A stretch of 34,204 nucleotides of DNA, from positions 1-34,204 of the forward strand of contig JBFJVZ010000019.1 of assembly GCA_041623895.1 (NCBI GenBank), read 5' to 3'. Of the stretch, positions 7,870 through 17,900 are shown in pieces; within the stretch, counting starts at the first letter, position 1; every line of letters begins with the position of its first letter. The notes below the pieces were generated by a model, which was given only the letters and a program-made list of their open reading frames with translations, had not been told where the DNA came from and made no database searches. Made by a program: the position numbers and the translations under genes. Source of the stretch: JBFJVZ01 sp041623895 (lineage in GTDB: Bacteria > Planctomycetota > Planctomycetia > Pirellulales > Pirellulaceae).

Positions 7870-8619
7870 TTAATAAATGCCCCGCTTTCTCAGCGCAAGC
7901 CCTAGGCGATGATAGAGCGTTCGTGCTGTGGACACTAACGCACGCGGCACCTTTGCCAGGCCATCTGGCTGATAGCTTGGTGTTGGCTGCGATCCCGGCA
8001 CGTCGACGACTTCGGCCTCGAAGAGTTCTGCCAGCTGGCCAACAAATGAACGAAAAAGATCTCTTGTCGGATGGGAATACCCCGGCGAGTAACAAACGTA
8101 GACGTGCTCAGGACGATGGCTGAAATCCTTGCCAAAGAATTCGTCCAGCCGTTGCTGGATCGAGTCAACGGGGTACTCCTGGCTGGCAAAGAAATCCCAG
8201 TCGATGTCCAGCAATTCTCCGGGCTGCAAGCCCGTCCATCGCGACTGCGGAAGTACTTCGTATTGTAGTGGTACACCTTGATCTTTACGAACAAAAAGCA
8301 TCAAGCGATGGCCCAGCGCCGTAAGATCCGTCCGGTACTTTACCGTCTTTAAGTCGTATTCTCGGCCACCCGGTTGATCATGAACCCAGCGAACGCCAGT
8401 GATGATCCCCGACAGCACCGCATGCGTCAGGAAATTACCTTCGTCAAGATTGGGAAACCGGTCCCAGATGTGAAATGCGTGCTGGGCTTCGCGGTCAATC
8501 AACAGCCCGCGGAGATCACAATGAAAGTCCAAGTGCAACACTTTTCTTGACGTCAATCGCTGCTCTTGCCAGAGCTTGAAGACCTGATCGTGATACTCGA
8601 CGACAAATACTTTACACAT
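7870..8619 (-). CDS. UPF0489-like protein of unknown function
   Basis: A protein of 249 residues resembling the UPF0489 (human C5orf22-like) family, for which I know no established reaction. Seen: LDFHCDLR at 30-37 and LDIDWDFFAS at 137-146, two Asp/His clusters reminiscent of the metal sites of arginase/deacetylase-fold enzymes, and CYSPGYSHP at 176-184. A metal-dependent hydrolase is therefore conceivable but unproven. There is no signal peptide or membrane segment. It lies 62 bp after the kinase-like gene and 42 bp before the dehydrogenase, in the same transcriptional direction. The coding assignment is solid and the family assignment moderate. Confidence 0.7.
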   Translation of the reverse strand: MCKVFVVEYHDQVFKLWQEQRLTSRKVLHLDFHCDLRGLLIDREAQHAFHIWDRFPNLDEGNFLTHAVLSGIITGVRWVHDQPGGREYDLKTVKYRTDLTALGHRLMLFVRKDQGVPLQYEVLPQSRWTGLQPGELLDIDWDFFASQEYPVDSIQQRLDEFFGKDFSHRPEHVYVCYSPGYSHPTRDLFRSFVGQLAELFEAEVVDVPGSQPTPSYQPDGLAKVPRALVSTARTLYHRLGLALRKRGIY

Positions 8620-8681
8620 CCGCAGCCGGTTAACTTATCCCGTTCGAAGTGAGGGGCGAACCTGCTGGGTGCAGGCTGTGG

Positions 8682-9407
8682 TCAAGTGTTCGCTGCCGGG
8701 GGCGTCAGACCGCGCGCTTCGCGATGGTGTTGCATGATGATGTCCGTGACGACGGCCACCACCTGATCCAAAGGCTGAGTGGCATCGACGCGGATGAAAT
8801 GCTTAGCGTATTGGCGATTCGCTAACAGAGCCTCACGGTCCCGTTGCAGATAATCCTCGGGAACTTCCTGCTTCCGCGCGTACAGTACTTCCGGCGGGGC
8901 ATCCAGAAAAATGACTAGCGAAGGCTTCGGGTAAACGCGTCGCAAAAACCATTGGTGGATTCGATCCGTCAGGCGACGATCGGCCGCGGAGGAAGGCGGC
9001 GCGCAAATATCGAACAGGAAATGCCGGTCATAGAGCACGACATAGCCGCGGATCGAGTACGTCCAGGAAACCAGCTGACGAAAGGATTCCTCGGCGATCC
9101 GACTGAGCAGCCGTGCTGTAGCACCAAGTTTGCCGCGACGGTCGACGCGGTGTTTGACATCGTGCAGTGTCACATTCTCGGGGACGACCTGTCCCTCACG
9201 TTTGAGCGAACGTTTATAGCGGCGGACTTTCAAATGATGTGCCAGACGCGACGTGGGTAAGGCAATGTTGCTCGATTCGATGCTCACGCCCATGTACAAG
9301 TATTTGATGGGAACGGGGAGTGACTCGACCAATTGCTTGGCAATCGATGTTTTTCCCGAGCCGTCGGGTCCAATCAGGGCAACTGTCAACAACTCGGTTC
9401 CCCTCAT
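8682..9407 (-). CDS. Thymidylate-kinase-like P-loop kinase
   Basis: A protein of 241 residues with the dTMP-kinase-like P-loop fold. Seen: Walker A GPDGSGKT at 13-20, a DRHF motif at 127-130 in the position of the DRY/DRH substrate motif, and 'VIFLDAPPEVLYARK' near 165 followed by a lid-like 'YLQRDREALL' segment. It is longer than housekeeping Tmk and has an inserted basic stretch (residues 55-95). A separate role is therefore likely, such as phosphorylating a nucleoside or a pathway intermediate. The start ATG overlaps the stop of the methyltransferase gene by four bases (ATGA), so the two are translationally coupled. Substrate unknown. Confidence 0.75.
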   Translation of the reverse strand: MRGTELLTVALIGPDGSGKTSIAKQLVESLPVPIKYLYMGVSIESSNIALPTSRLAHHLKVRRYKRSLKREGQVVPENVTLHDVKHRVDRRGKLGATARLLSRIAEESFRQLVSWTYSIRGYVVLYDRHFLFDICAPPSSAADRRLTDRIHQWFLRRVYPKPSLVIFLDAPPEVLYARKQEVPEDYLQRDREALLANRQYAKHFIRVDATQPLDQVVAVVTDIIMQHHREARGLTPPAANT

Positions 9408-10186
9408 TGCCTGAGCTCAGAATTGGCGGCAAGCTTTCTGCAGAAGAACACATTCTCGTCGTCCAGCAGGCCGTATTTGTCTCGCGCCCGCTGATCGATG
9501 TCTTGGGCAAGATCCAAGTCAACTTGAAAGCCAGATGCAGTCAAACGGTCCATCAAATCGTATCCATACCATCGCACGTGCTGTTCTTCACCGAAAACAC
9601 GTTGGCGGTCTTCCGGAGTAACGATCGTTGGGTCTTCCAGCGTCTTTTGGTCGAGTTGAATTGGTACGGAAATAAGAGCCCAGCCACCCGGTTTCAGCAC
9701 TCGAAACAGTTCACGCATGGCCTGTCGATCATCTTCGATATGTTCCAGGGTATGAATGCAGATGATGGCATCGAAAGAGTCCGATGCGAATGGGATCGCT
9801 ACCAGATCCACCTTCATGCTGATGTTGGGGCGGCTGTCGTAGCCGATGCCCACATAGTCCAGGTTGGGCATGTTGACGAAGCGTCGGGAGAGTGCATATT
9901 TCGGTGATACGTGCAGCACCCGCAGTTTGTCCGTGAACAAATTCGTTTTTTCCGCCAGATACAACCAGTCGCGACGATGACGTGCCTTTGAGTTGCAACG
10001 CGGACAATAGCCGTGGTATCGAGTCTTCAACGATTTCCCACCGTGCGTGAATGCCCGTAACCTCCAGCCACAGCATGGGCAGGTGTACTTGGTGCCAACA
10101 AATGGAAGCGCACGCAGTGCAAGCAACGTCTCGATCCACCAACGATGCATCGAGTTACCCGCGAAACGAAAAAAGAAATTGATCAA
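9404..10186 (-). CDS. Zinc-ribbon class I SAM methyltransferase
   Basis: About 260 residues. The N-terminal part carries a probable four-cysteine zinc ribbon: a CPCC cluster near 36-39 and CPRC at 61-64. A Methyltransf_11-type domain follows. Its motif I is 'LHVSPKYAL' near 91 instead of the usual GxGxG, but 'FDAIICIHTLEHI' near 138 and 'FRVLKPGGWALISVP' near 161 are classic. This architecture is common in methyltransferases of glycan and natural-product loci. The start is either TTG at 10186 (15 bp after the ATP-grasp stop) or ATG at 10150. The stop overlaps the following kinase start by four bases. Acceptor substrate unknown. Confidence 0.82.
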   Translation of the reverse strand: MINFFFRFAGNSMHRWWIETLLALRALPFVGTKYTCPCCGWRLRAFTHGGKSLKTRYHGYCPRCNSKARHRRDWLYLAEKTNLFTDKLRVLHVSPKYALSRRFVNMPNLDYVGIGYDSRPNISMKVDLVAIPFASDSFDAIICIHTLEHIEDDRQAMRELFRVLKPGGWALISVPIQLDQKTLEDPTIVTPEDRQRVFGEEQHVRWYGYDLMDRLTASGFQVDLDLAQDIDQRARDKYGLLDDENVFFCRKLAANSELRQ

Positions 10187-10201
10187 GCGACTTCGACTAA
10201 T

Positions 10202-11479
10202 TCACTGTTGTGAGCTATCGACTGATCCCCGCGGATTACGCTTCTTACGACGCGTTGGCGACAAGACCGAGCGAAATGCATGCAACCAGTCTCGCACGAA
10301 GGGCATGGGATCGCGCCAGCAGCCCAACGCGTATGCTTTTCTTCCGCGGACGGATCGCCACCATTGAGCTAATGTTAATTCGCCGCGCTTCCAATACTGA
10401 AACGCCGACTGCAAGTCTTTGCGGACGTGAATCCATTTGACGCCTTCGTACTTTTGCACGCGACCCGGCGGCAACGGCAAGCCGACGGTGTCGCAATACA
10501 TCGTGTACAACAGTTCCACGCCGCCGGCCTCGGCGATGGCGGAGCGTCCGGTTGGTCGGCCGATGTTGGGTTCGACAATGAAATATTCGCCGATGCTGCG
10601 GTCGAATTTCATTTCCAGATAGCCCAGCCCGCGAAAGCCTACGGCTTTGAACAGACGCAGCGCCGTTTCCAGAACGACGTCGTTCTGACACTCTTCCCCA
10701 AGGCTACTAATACCGGTTTCGGGAGGCCATTGCCGGATCTTACGTGCCGTGAATGTCACCAGCGGTTCCGAATGGGCATCAAAGTAGCAATTGCAAGAGT
10801 ATAAGTCGGAATCACGTCCGACAATCCATTCCTGGACAATGAAACAATCTGTCCAGCACTGGTATTCCCGGTATAAGGCCGCCAACTCTTCAGCATCGTA
10901 GACCTTAAAAGCCTTGTGTATCGTTTTGTGTTCCCACCGCCGCGCGGCACTGTCACGCGGCTTCATCACACAGGGATACCGTAATGCTTCCGCGGCCTCA
11001 GCCAGTGTCGCTTCGTCCCGGATGAAGAACGTGCGTGGTATCGGCAAGTCGTTTTCAGTGGCGTATTCGTAAAAGCTGACCTTGTCCATCAACATTTCGA
11101 CGACATCGGCCGGCGGCAGTTGTACGTGATACCACTTTTCCAGACGCTCACGGTGCCGGGAAACCAAGAGCACATTTGTGTCCTCACAGGGATACAGAAC
11201 GGCTCGCTGCTGAAGTTGCGTTCCCAGCTCTTCAAGCGCTGAAATCAATTCTTCTTCCGCAGTCGGACTGATAACGATTTGTTGACAGACATTTGTGCTG
11301 CAACAAGGGTGCCGACGATCGGCGGCAATCCCGATCACAGGGACTTTGTGGGCAGCCAAAATACGCGCGGCCTGCAACCCTTGCATGCTGTCAAGTCCGA
11401 TCACAACTGCGGACGGCATGCCCAAGCTCTTTCTATTTTGCGCTGTTTGCTCGGGAGTCTCAAGCAGACTCGTATTCAT
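10202..11479 (-). CDS. ATP-grasp superfamily ligase (COG3919-like)
   Basis: A protein of 425 residues with an ATP-grasp fold, expected to activate a carboxylate as acyl phosphate and join it to an amine or thiol. Seen: a Rossmann-like N-terminal domain (residues 23-110), 'CVMKPRDSAAR' at 170-180 with the ATP-binding lysine, 'VQEWIVGRDSDLYS' near 215, 'LEMKFD' at 288-293 and 'VEPNIGRPTGRS' at 302-313 supplying the Mg-binding Glu and Asn. The C-terminal 75 residues are basic and Arg/Lys-rich. Such predicted carboligases recur in surface-glycan and peptide-conjugate loci. It is the first recognised gene of the run that ends at 2078. ATG at 11479 has GGGAA about nine bases upstream. Confidence 0.82.
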   Translation of the reverse strand: MNTSLLETPEQTAQNRKSLGMPSAVVIGLDSMQGLQAARILAAHKVPVIGIAADRRHPCCSTNVCQQIVISPTAEEELISALEELGTQLQQRAVLYPCEDTNVLLVSRHRERLEKWYHVQLPPADVVEMLMDKVSFYEYATENDLPIPRTFFIRDEATLAEAAEALRYPCVMKPRDSAARRWEHKTIHKAFKVYDAEELAALYREYQCWTDCFIVQEWIVGRDSDLYSCNCYFDAHSEPLVTFTARKIRQWPPETGISSLGEECQNDVVLETALRLFKAVGFRGLGYLEMKFDRSIGEYFIVEPNIGRPTGRSAIAEAGGVELLYTMYCDTVGLPLPPGRVQKYEGVKWIHVRKDLQSAFQYWKRGELTLAQWWRSVRGRKAYALGCWRDPMPFVRDWLHAFRSVLSPTRRKKRNPRGSVDSSQQ

Positions 11480-11931
11480 TGTGATCGTTCCCAGGGAGTG
11501 ATATGGCTTGGGTCAAAACGCCGTAAGTCTCAATAACCGGGTGCGAACGCACTGCGGCTGATAGGAGTTGCGCTGTGCAGCTACGACATCGGTGAATTTA
11601 CGGTGGGAAAGCTTCTTTTTGCGCATACTTCGTCCCCGTGGGTGACAGTTGATTCAAATTGAAAATGGACAACTTCAGCACGCAGGCACTGCATCGCTGA
11701 AACCGCTTTCAATACTGAATACCGCCACCCAGTAGCTTCCTGTCCCGCGTCGGTTTGTGATCTTGATGTCGCGATCCGAATCCGTTGTGAAAATAGTTGG
11801 CATGCTCGGTGAGAGCGGTCTGCATGAGACCTGCAACCTTTTCAAGTAGCCGTATCAAATCGCTCAAACACTCCGAGAAACAAGAATATCTATGGGGTTA
11901 TTGAAAATGTGGACGTGATTTTGGAGCTGGG
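11480..11931. other. 452-bp intergenic region between the PKS-NRPS and the ATP-grasp operon
   Basis: This region probably holds the promoter of the downstream minus-strand run, as it is the largest gap between 2078 and 26342. No convincing -35/-10 pair or U-tracted terminator was found. A short inverted repeat, GGTCT-GCATG-AGACC, is at 11817-11831. A 37-codon frame at 11513-11626 is listed separately. Confidence 0.4.
11513..11626 (-). CDS. Possible small basic peptide (37 aa)
   Basis: An ATG at 11626 with GGGGA a few bases upstream opens a 37-codon frame beginning MRKKKLSHRKF, rich in Lys and Arg, and ends with TGA at 11513, 33 bp before the ATP-grasp start. I recognise no family. It could be a leader peptide or chance. 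It is kept only because of its position and ribosome-site-like upstream bases. Confidence 0.15.
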   Translation of the reverse strand: MRKKKLSHRKFTDVVAAQRNSYQPQCVRTRLLRLTAF

Positions 11932-14900
11932 TTATCTGGTCAGCGCCGCCCGTTCTTCTTCGGCCGTGTTGTCTGCCGATGCACTTACATCCAGATCCAT
12001 CAACCCTTGGCTGATGGCCTTTGTCATTTCGCTTGCCAACTGTTGAACATAGGGTTCCATCAGCATTCCGGCTGGATAGACTCGCAGGGTCCGTACATCC
12101 ACGCCACCTTGGGCGATGTCTTCCCAACCGGTTTGACCGGTTTGCAACATGAAGTAGTTCTTGATTGGGCAGAACTGAGTGATCCGACCGGGATAGGACG
12201 TGGGCACGTAACGTGCCGCAATGTCTTCGTTATTCTTCCAAAGTGCAGCCAACGATCCGTCAATCGATGAAGCGTCGTTGGTTCGCCGCGCCGTCGGCAT
12301 GATCGTGTCGTACCAAACGCTTTTTCGCCGCCGCAACTCGCTGAACTTCCCCGACAGGAAGCGGCGTTTTTCTCGGGAAGGCAATTGCCAGAGATTCCGC
12401 CAATGGAAATCGAGTTTTTGCAATTGGTAATAACAGCGACCCAGCCGGGAAACAGGCGGTAGTTTGGCCCAGTTGTGGCAATCCAACAGAGCAACGAGTG
12501 CGACTTCTTCGTCTTGCTCGTATAGCTGCCTGGCGATTTCCAGCGCGACGGTTCCGCCCATGCAATAGCCACCCAGCATGTAGGGGCCATGCGGCTGAAA
12601 TTCGCGAATTTCATTCAGGTAAGCCTCCGCCATCTGCTCGACGCTGCGATGAAGGGGCTGTTTGCCATCCAAGCCTTGACACTGCAAACCGTAGACGGGC
12701 TGGTCATCGCCAAGGTGCCGCGCCAAGTCGTCGTAAACCAAGACGTTGCCGCCGGCAGCATGAATCAGAAATAGCGGTTTCTTGGACCCACCGGGACGGA
12801 TCGGAACCAGGCAATTCCAGTTCGGAGTCCAATGCTCCGAACGAATCAAATCTGCCAATTCGGCAATCGTTCTGGCTTGCAACAAGGTCGCGAATGGTAG
12901 CCGTTTTCCATAAGTCTTTTCGACTTGCAGCACAAACTGAACCGCCAGCAGAGAGTGCCCACCCAGGTCAAAGAAATCATCGTGGATGCCGACGGGCTTG
13001 ACTTGCAGCAGTGATTCCCAAATTTGACTTAACTGCAGTTCAATGGCATCGCGGGGTCTGCTTTCATTTTTCTGACGGGCTTCGATGCGTGAAGCTTCGC
13101 TGATGGAACCGGGGGCTGTGCCCAGGATCAGCGCAGCATCGGTGTGGTCCCGCGAAGGGCCGATTGGCAGCCCGCGCACATGGCAAAATTGAGCGTCCCG
13201 CAAGGCCTGTTCCCAACTGCCGACATCAATCAAGACGCTTTGTTTCCGATAATCATCAGCGAAGCACCACCAGCCTTCGGTGACACCCCAGATCAAATCA
13301 TCCCAGCGTCGCGACTTGACATATTCGATCAGTCCCAGAAAACCACCCGCTGCCAGCAGCGTTGCCAGGTTGCCAAGAGATTCATTTAAATCGGCTGTCG
13401 CGTGGACCACGTTCAGGCCCAGGATGATGTCAAAAGACTCAAGCTGGAAACCTTGCTCTGCGGGGGCCTTGGTGATGTCCAGGACTTGAAACTCGATGGA
13501 ATCGAGTCCGCGTTGTTGGGCCTCGCGTCGAGCGGCGTCGACGATGGAGGGGCCGACGTCCGTGAACGTGTAATGGACGTCCAGGTCCTTCAGTGCCGTG
13601 GCCAGTTCCCAAGTCAACTGTCCACCGCCGCCGCCAACTTCCAGGATACGGAGCGAACGTTGCCGGGCCAGATCGACAACCAGTTGCCGAGCTAACGTTC
13701 GATAGACAGCGAGATTCTTATGTTCAGCTGTCTCTTGTCGCAGGGTACGTTCCAGGAAGTCTCGCTTGCCGTCGACGAACAGCACGCTGACTCCGGGAAT
13801 CTCTCCGGACAGAACCTCACGATACTGCTGCGAGCAATGATCGAGCATCGTTAGTGTTCCCTCAAAGCCGGGGCACGCGGCTCTGACTCGCTGTTCCAGT
13901 GGGCCGGTATCGGAGAGTGCGATTGGATCCTCGAGCACCCGAAATTGATCGTCGTTTCGCTCAATCACACCATCTTGCTCAAGCATATCCAGCATCGCCA
14001 AATGAAACTTCTGAAAGGCAGGCAACACCTTGAGCGCAATTCGTTGATCTTCTATTGCACGGACAGCTCCGTTACGGAATTCAGGATCGGCCGCGACCAG
14101 ATAGCGACAGATATGGGCTCGGCACAACTGATTCAGCGAGTTTTCAAGGTCAGGAACTTCGCCGACGCGAACGATCTTGCTATCCCGTTCCAACTCGTCG
14201 GCCTGTCGCGAAAGACCGGATACGATCGATTCCAGATCCTCCAGCAGCAACTGCACGCGCGGCGAATTGTTGTTGATCGTGTTCGGGGCAGGCAGTGCTT
14301 TGCGATCGACCTTGCGGTTGGGGGTCAGCGGCATCCGCTCTAATCGAACGAAGACCCGCGGCACCATGTAGTCTGGTAAACCGCTCCGCAAGTGGGTCTG
14401 CAAGAGATCGGTGTCGAAGGTCGTTTGGCCATTACTGGTCGTGTAATAAGCCACCAGGCGCTGGTCGCCCGGCGCGGGTTCGTAGACCGTCACGGCCGCC
14501 TGCTCCAGGTTAGCAACCTCGGCCAAGCGAGCTTCGATTTCGCCCAATTCGATGCGATAGCCGCGAATCTTGACCTGATGGTCAGTGCGACCGAGGCATT
14601 CAATGCGGCCATCGGACAGGTATCGCGCCAAGTCTCCCGTCTCGTAAATGCGGGCATCTTCTTGCGGCTGAAACGGGTGTCGAATGAAACGTTCGCTGGT
14701 CAGCTCCGGGCGATTCAGATAACCGCGTGAAAGGCCGTCACCTCCGATGTACAGTTTGCCGGCGACTCCGACTGGTACTGGCTGGAGCTGATCGTCCAGG
14801 ATGTACATTTCCGTGTTGTCGATGGGTCGTCCAATCGAGATCACCTCGGTCGATGATGTGATCTGCTGGACGCTCGACCAGACTGTCGTTTCGGTTGGTC

Positions 14901-17900
14901 CGTACATGTTCCACAGCTGTCCGCAACGTTCCAGCAGGGGGTCGATCAGATCGCGCGGCAAAGCTTCTCCGCCACACAGGACTTTCAGCTTTTCGCTCCC
15001 TTGCCAGCCCGCTTCGATCAACATTCGCCAAGTCGCCGGGGTCGCCTGCATGATCGTCGCGCCGGATCTATCGACGACTTCACTCAGCTTCAATGCATCG
15101 GCTGCTACTTCACTGTCGACGATCTGGACGGTCCCACCACAGATCAGCGGCAAGAACAGTTCAAGCCCGGCAATGTCAAACGATAGCGTGGTGACGGCCA
15201 GCAACCGGTCGTCGGCAACCATTCCCGGTTTGCGCTGCATCGATTTGAGAAAGTTGGCAAACGCCCGGTGCGTGATCTGAACGCCTTTCGGTTTACCGGT
15301 CGACCCCGAGGTGTAGATCACGTAGGCCAAAGCGTCCGATTGGATAGCGAAGTCGGGATTATCCGAGGACTCGGGTGTGGTTGATTCCGCCAGCAGATCG
15401 TCGACCAGGACCACGCCGGCAGGACGTTGAATGTCGTCGTCCGACAGTTTTTGCTCTGTCAACAACAGCGAAAGCTGGCTGTCGTCGATCATGAAGTTGA
15501 GCCGCTGCTTGGGGAATGCCGGATCGAGCGGTACGTAGGCAGCGCCGGCTTTCAGGATTCCCAGGATACCGATCACCATATCCGCCGAACGGCTCAGATA
15601 CACACCGATCAGCGATTCCGGCCCGGCGCCGAGTTGGCGAAAACGATGGGCCAGTCGGTTCGCTTGCTCATTGAGCTCGCCGTAGGTCAACGTTGTGGAA
15701 GAATCTTCGATCGCAATGCGGTCGGGGGTCTGGGCCGCCGTGGCTTCGACGAATTTATGGACGCAACCATCCTGTCCCAGATCGCAGAAGGTATTGTTCC
15801 AGTCCTCAATCAGCAACTTCCGCTCGCCGCTCGGGACCACTCCTAATTCCGCGATTTGTTGATCAGGATCGCTGACGATCGACCACAGCAGCGATTCGTA
15901 GTTTGCCATCCAGCGAGCGGCTGTGGTCTCATCGTACAGGTCGCGATTGAACGAGAAAACGAAATCAAGCTGGTTGTCTGTTTCGACAAAATTGAAGGCT
16001 AACTCATGCAGGTGAAACGCGCGACGGCAGCAAGAGACTTTCAGGTCCATGTCGGCAAAGCGAACAACCGGGGTCAGACGCTCCACGTTGAAGTGGACAG
16101 ACAACAACAAGTTCCGGCTTGGATGTCGCGGCAAGTCCAGTTTCTCGAATAACGACCCCAACGTGTAATTGCTGTGATCAAGCATGTCCAGGATGCGACT
16201 CTGGCAAGACTTTAAGTGCTCCGAGAACGTCATGTCGCCAGAAACAAAGCAGCGCATCGGATGCATGTTGACGCAGTGACCGACCAGTTCATCGTGCCCC
16301 ACAACCGTTTGTCCCGCCATGGGAACACCGAGCACCAGATCGTTCTGACCGGAAAGGCGATGCAGCAACACATTCATTGCCGCATACAGTGTCGAAAACA
16401 GACTGACACCACTTTGGACCGAAAGGCGTTTTAACTCCTGAGTCAGCGATGTGTCTAAGCAGCGATTCAGTTCGCCGCAATCGAAAGTCTTCGTGGCCGG
16501 ACGCGGGCGGTCGCTGGGTATCTCCAAAAACGGCGGTGTCGCGGCAAACTGATCAAGGTAGTACTTCTCTGCATCCGCGAATCCCGGTTCTGACTTCTGC
16601 GATCGCTGCCATGTTGTGTACTCGCTGTATTGCATCACCGGGCCGAACTGAGGTTCCAATCCCTGTGAAATCGACGCGTATGCCAAACTCAAATCTTGGG
16701 TCAACGTGCCGATGGAAAAGCCATCACAGACCAGATGATGGAATGTGAAAAACAAATACCATTCGGCGTTTGCGCATTTGATAAGTTGAGCGCGGAGCAA
16801 CGGACGATCGACCAAATCAAATGGAGTTGACGATTCCGCTTTGCAAAGTTCCTGAAGGCGATCCTGTTGACGGTCCTGATCCAAATCAGACAGGTCAACC
16901 AGCGGCACTTCAATTTCCAAGTGCTCGGCAAATGTCATCTGAGACCCATCGCGACTGAAGGAAAGACGCAAGGCGTCATGTCGACCAATCACCTGCTGGA
17001 TCGCTTCCCGCAGAAAGTCCGGTTTGAGTTCGCCGGTAAATTGGAATCGGAAGGCTTGATTGAATGCGCACGAGGCTTCGTCCCCCAATTGTGAAGCGAT
17101 CCAAATCTCCTTTTGCGCTTCGGTGGGCGGCATCGTCAACGGAGCGAGTGAAGCTTGGCTGGCAGCTGACTTGTCAGGTGATTTGGTGTTTGCCGACATT
17201 GTCGTGATCGCCGGCGGCGGTGTGGTTTCGACGACAGTGGGGGTTGCGGTTGTGTCGGCAAACTCGGGAACGGTGATAGCGTCCTGCTCGGACAGCAACC
17301 CACCGTGTTGCATGTCGCCGACGGCCGCTTTTACCGCGTCAATGATGAAGCCAATGTCAGCATCGCTGTGTGCGGTGGACAAGAAGCACGGGTAATCCTC
17401 ATAGATATGAATTCCCTTTTCACGCAGTAGCGGAAAGAACAGTCCGGAGAACTCAAAGGCCTCGTGACAGCGAACCATGAACAACGAACTGAAATGTTCG
17501 ATCTGAGCCGGCACGCCTGCCTGTTGGAAAAACGAGTTCAATTCCGCGGCAAAGCGAGTCGTCTTCTGATTGAGAAGACGCTGCAATTCGGGGCCTTGCT
17601 GCTGCAGGTGTTGAAGTGCGGCGTGCGTCGAGGCCACGGATAGCGGGTGACGCACATGCGTGCCGCCCAAGAACGTGACGCTCGACTCGGGAAACGAATC
17701 GTCGCCAAAATTCCACATGCCGCCGTCGAACACATCCAAAAACTCGCGGCGACCGCCCAGAACCGAGATTGGCATCCCGCCACCAACAGCTTTCCCGTAC
17801 GTCGCCATGTCAGCTTGCACACCAAAATGAGCCTGTGCCCCACCCGGATGCGATCGAAACCCCGTGATCACCTCGTCAAAGATCAAGGCCACATCACATT

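Noticed and set aside
11817..11831. GGTCT/AGACC hairpin as terminator of the PKS-NRPS
   Set aside because: It has only a five-base stem and no U-tract, so it is too weak to call.
16600..17100. Possibility that the C domain is a heterocyclization domain
   Set aside because: The motif is HHLVCDG (HHxxxDG), not DxxxxD, and the A domain predicts Gly rather than Cys, Ser or Thr.
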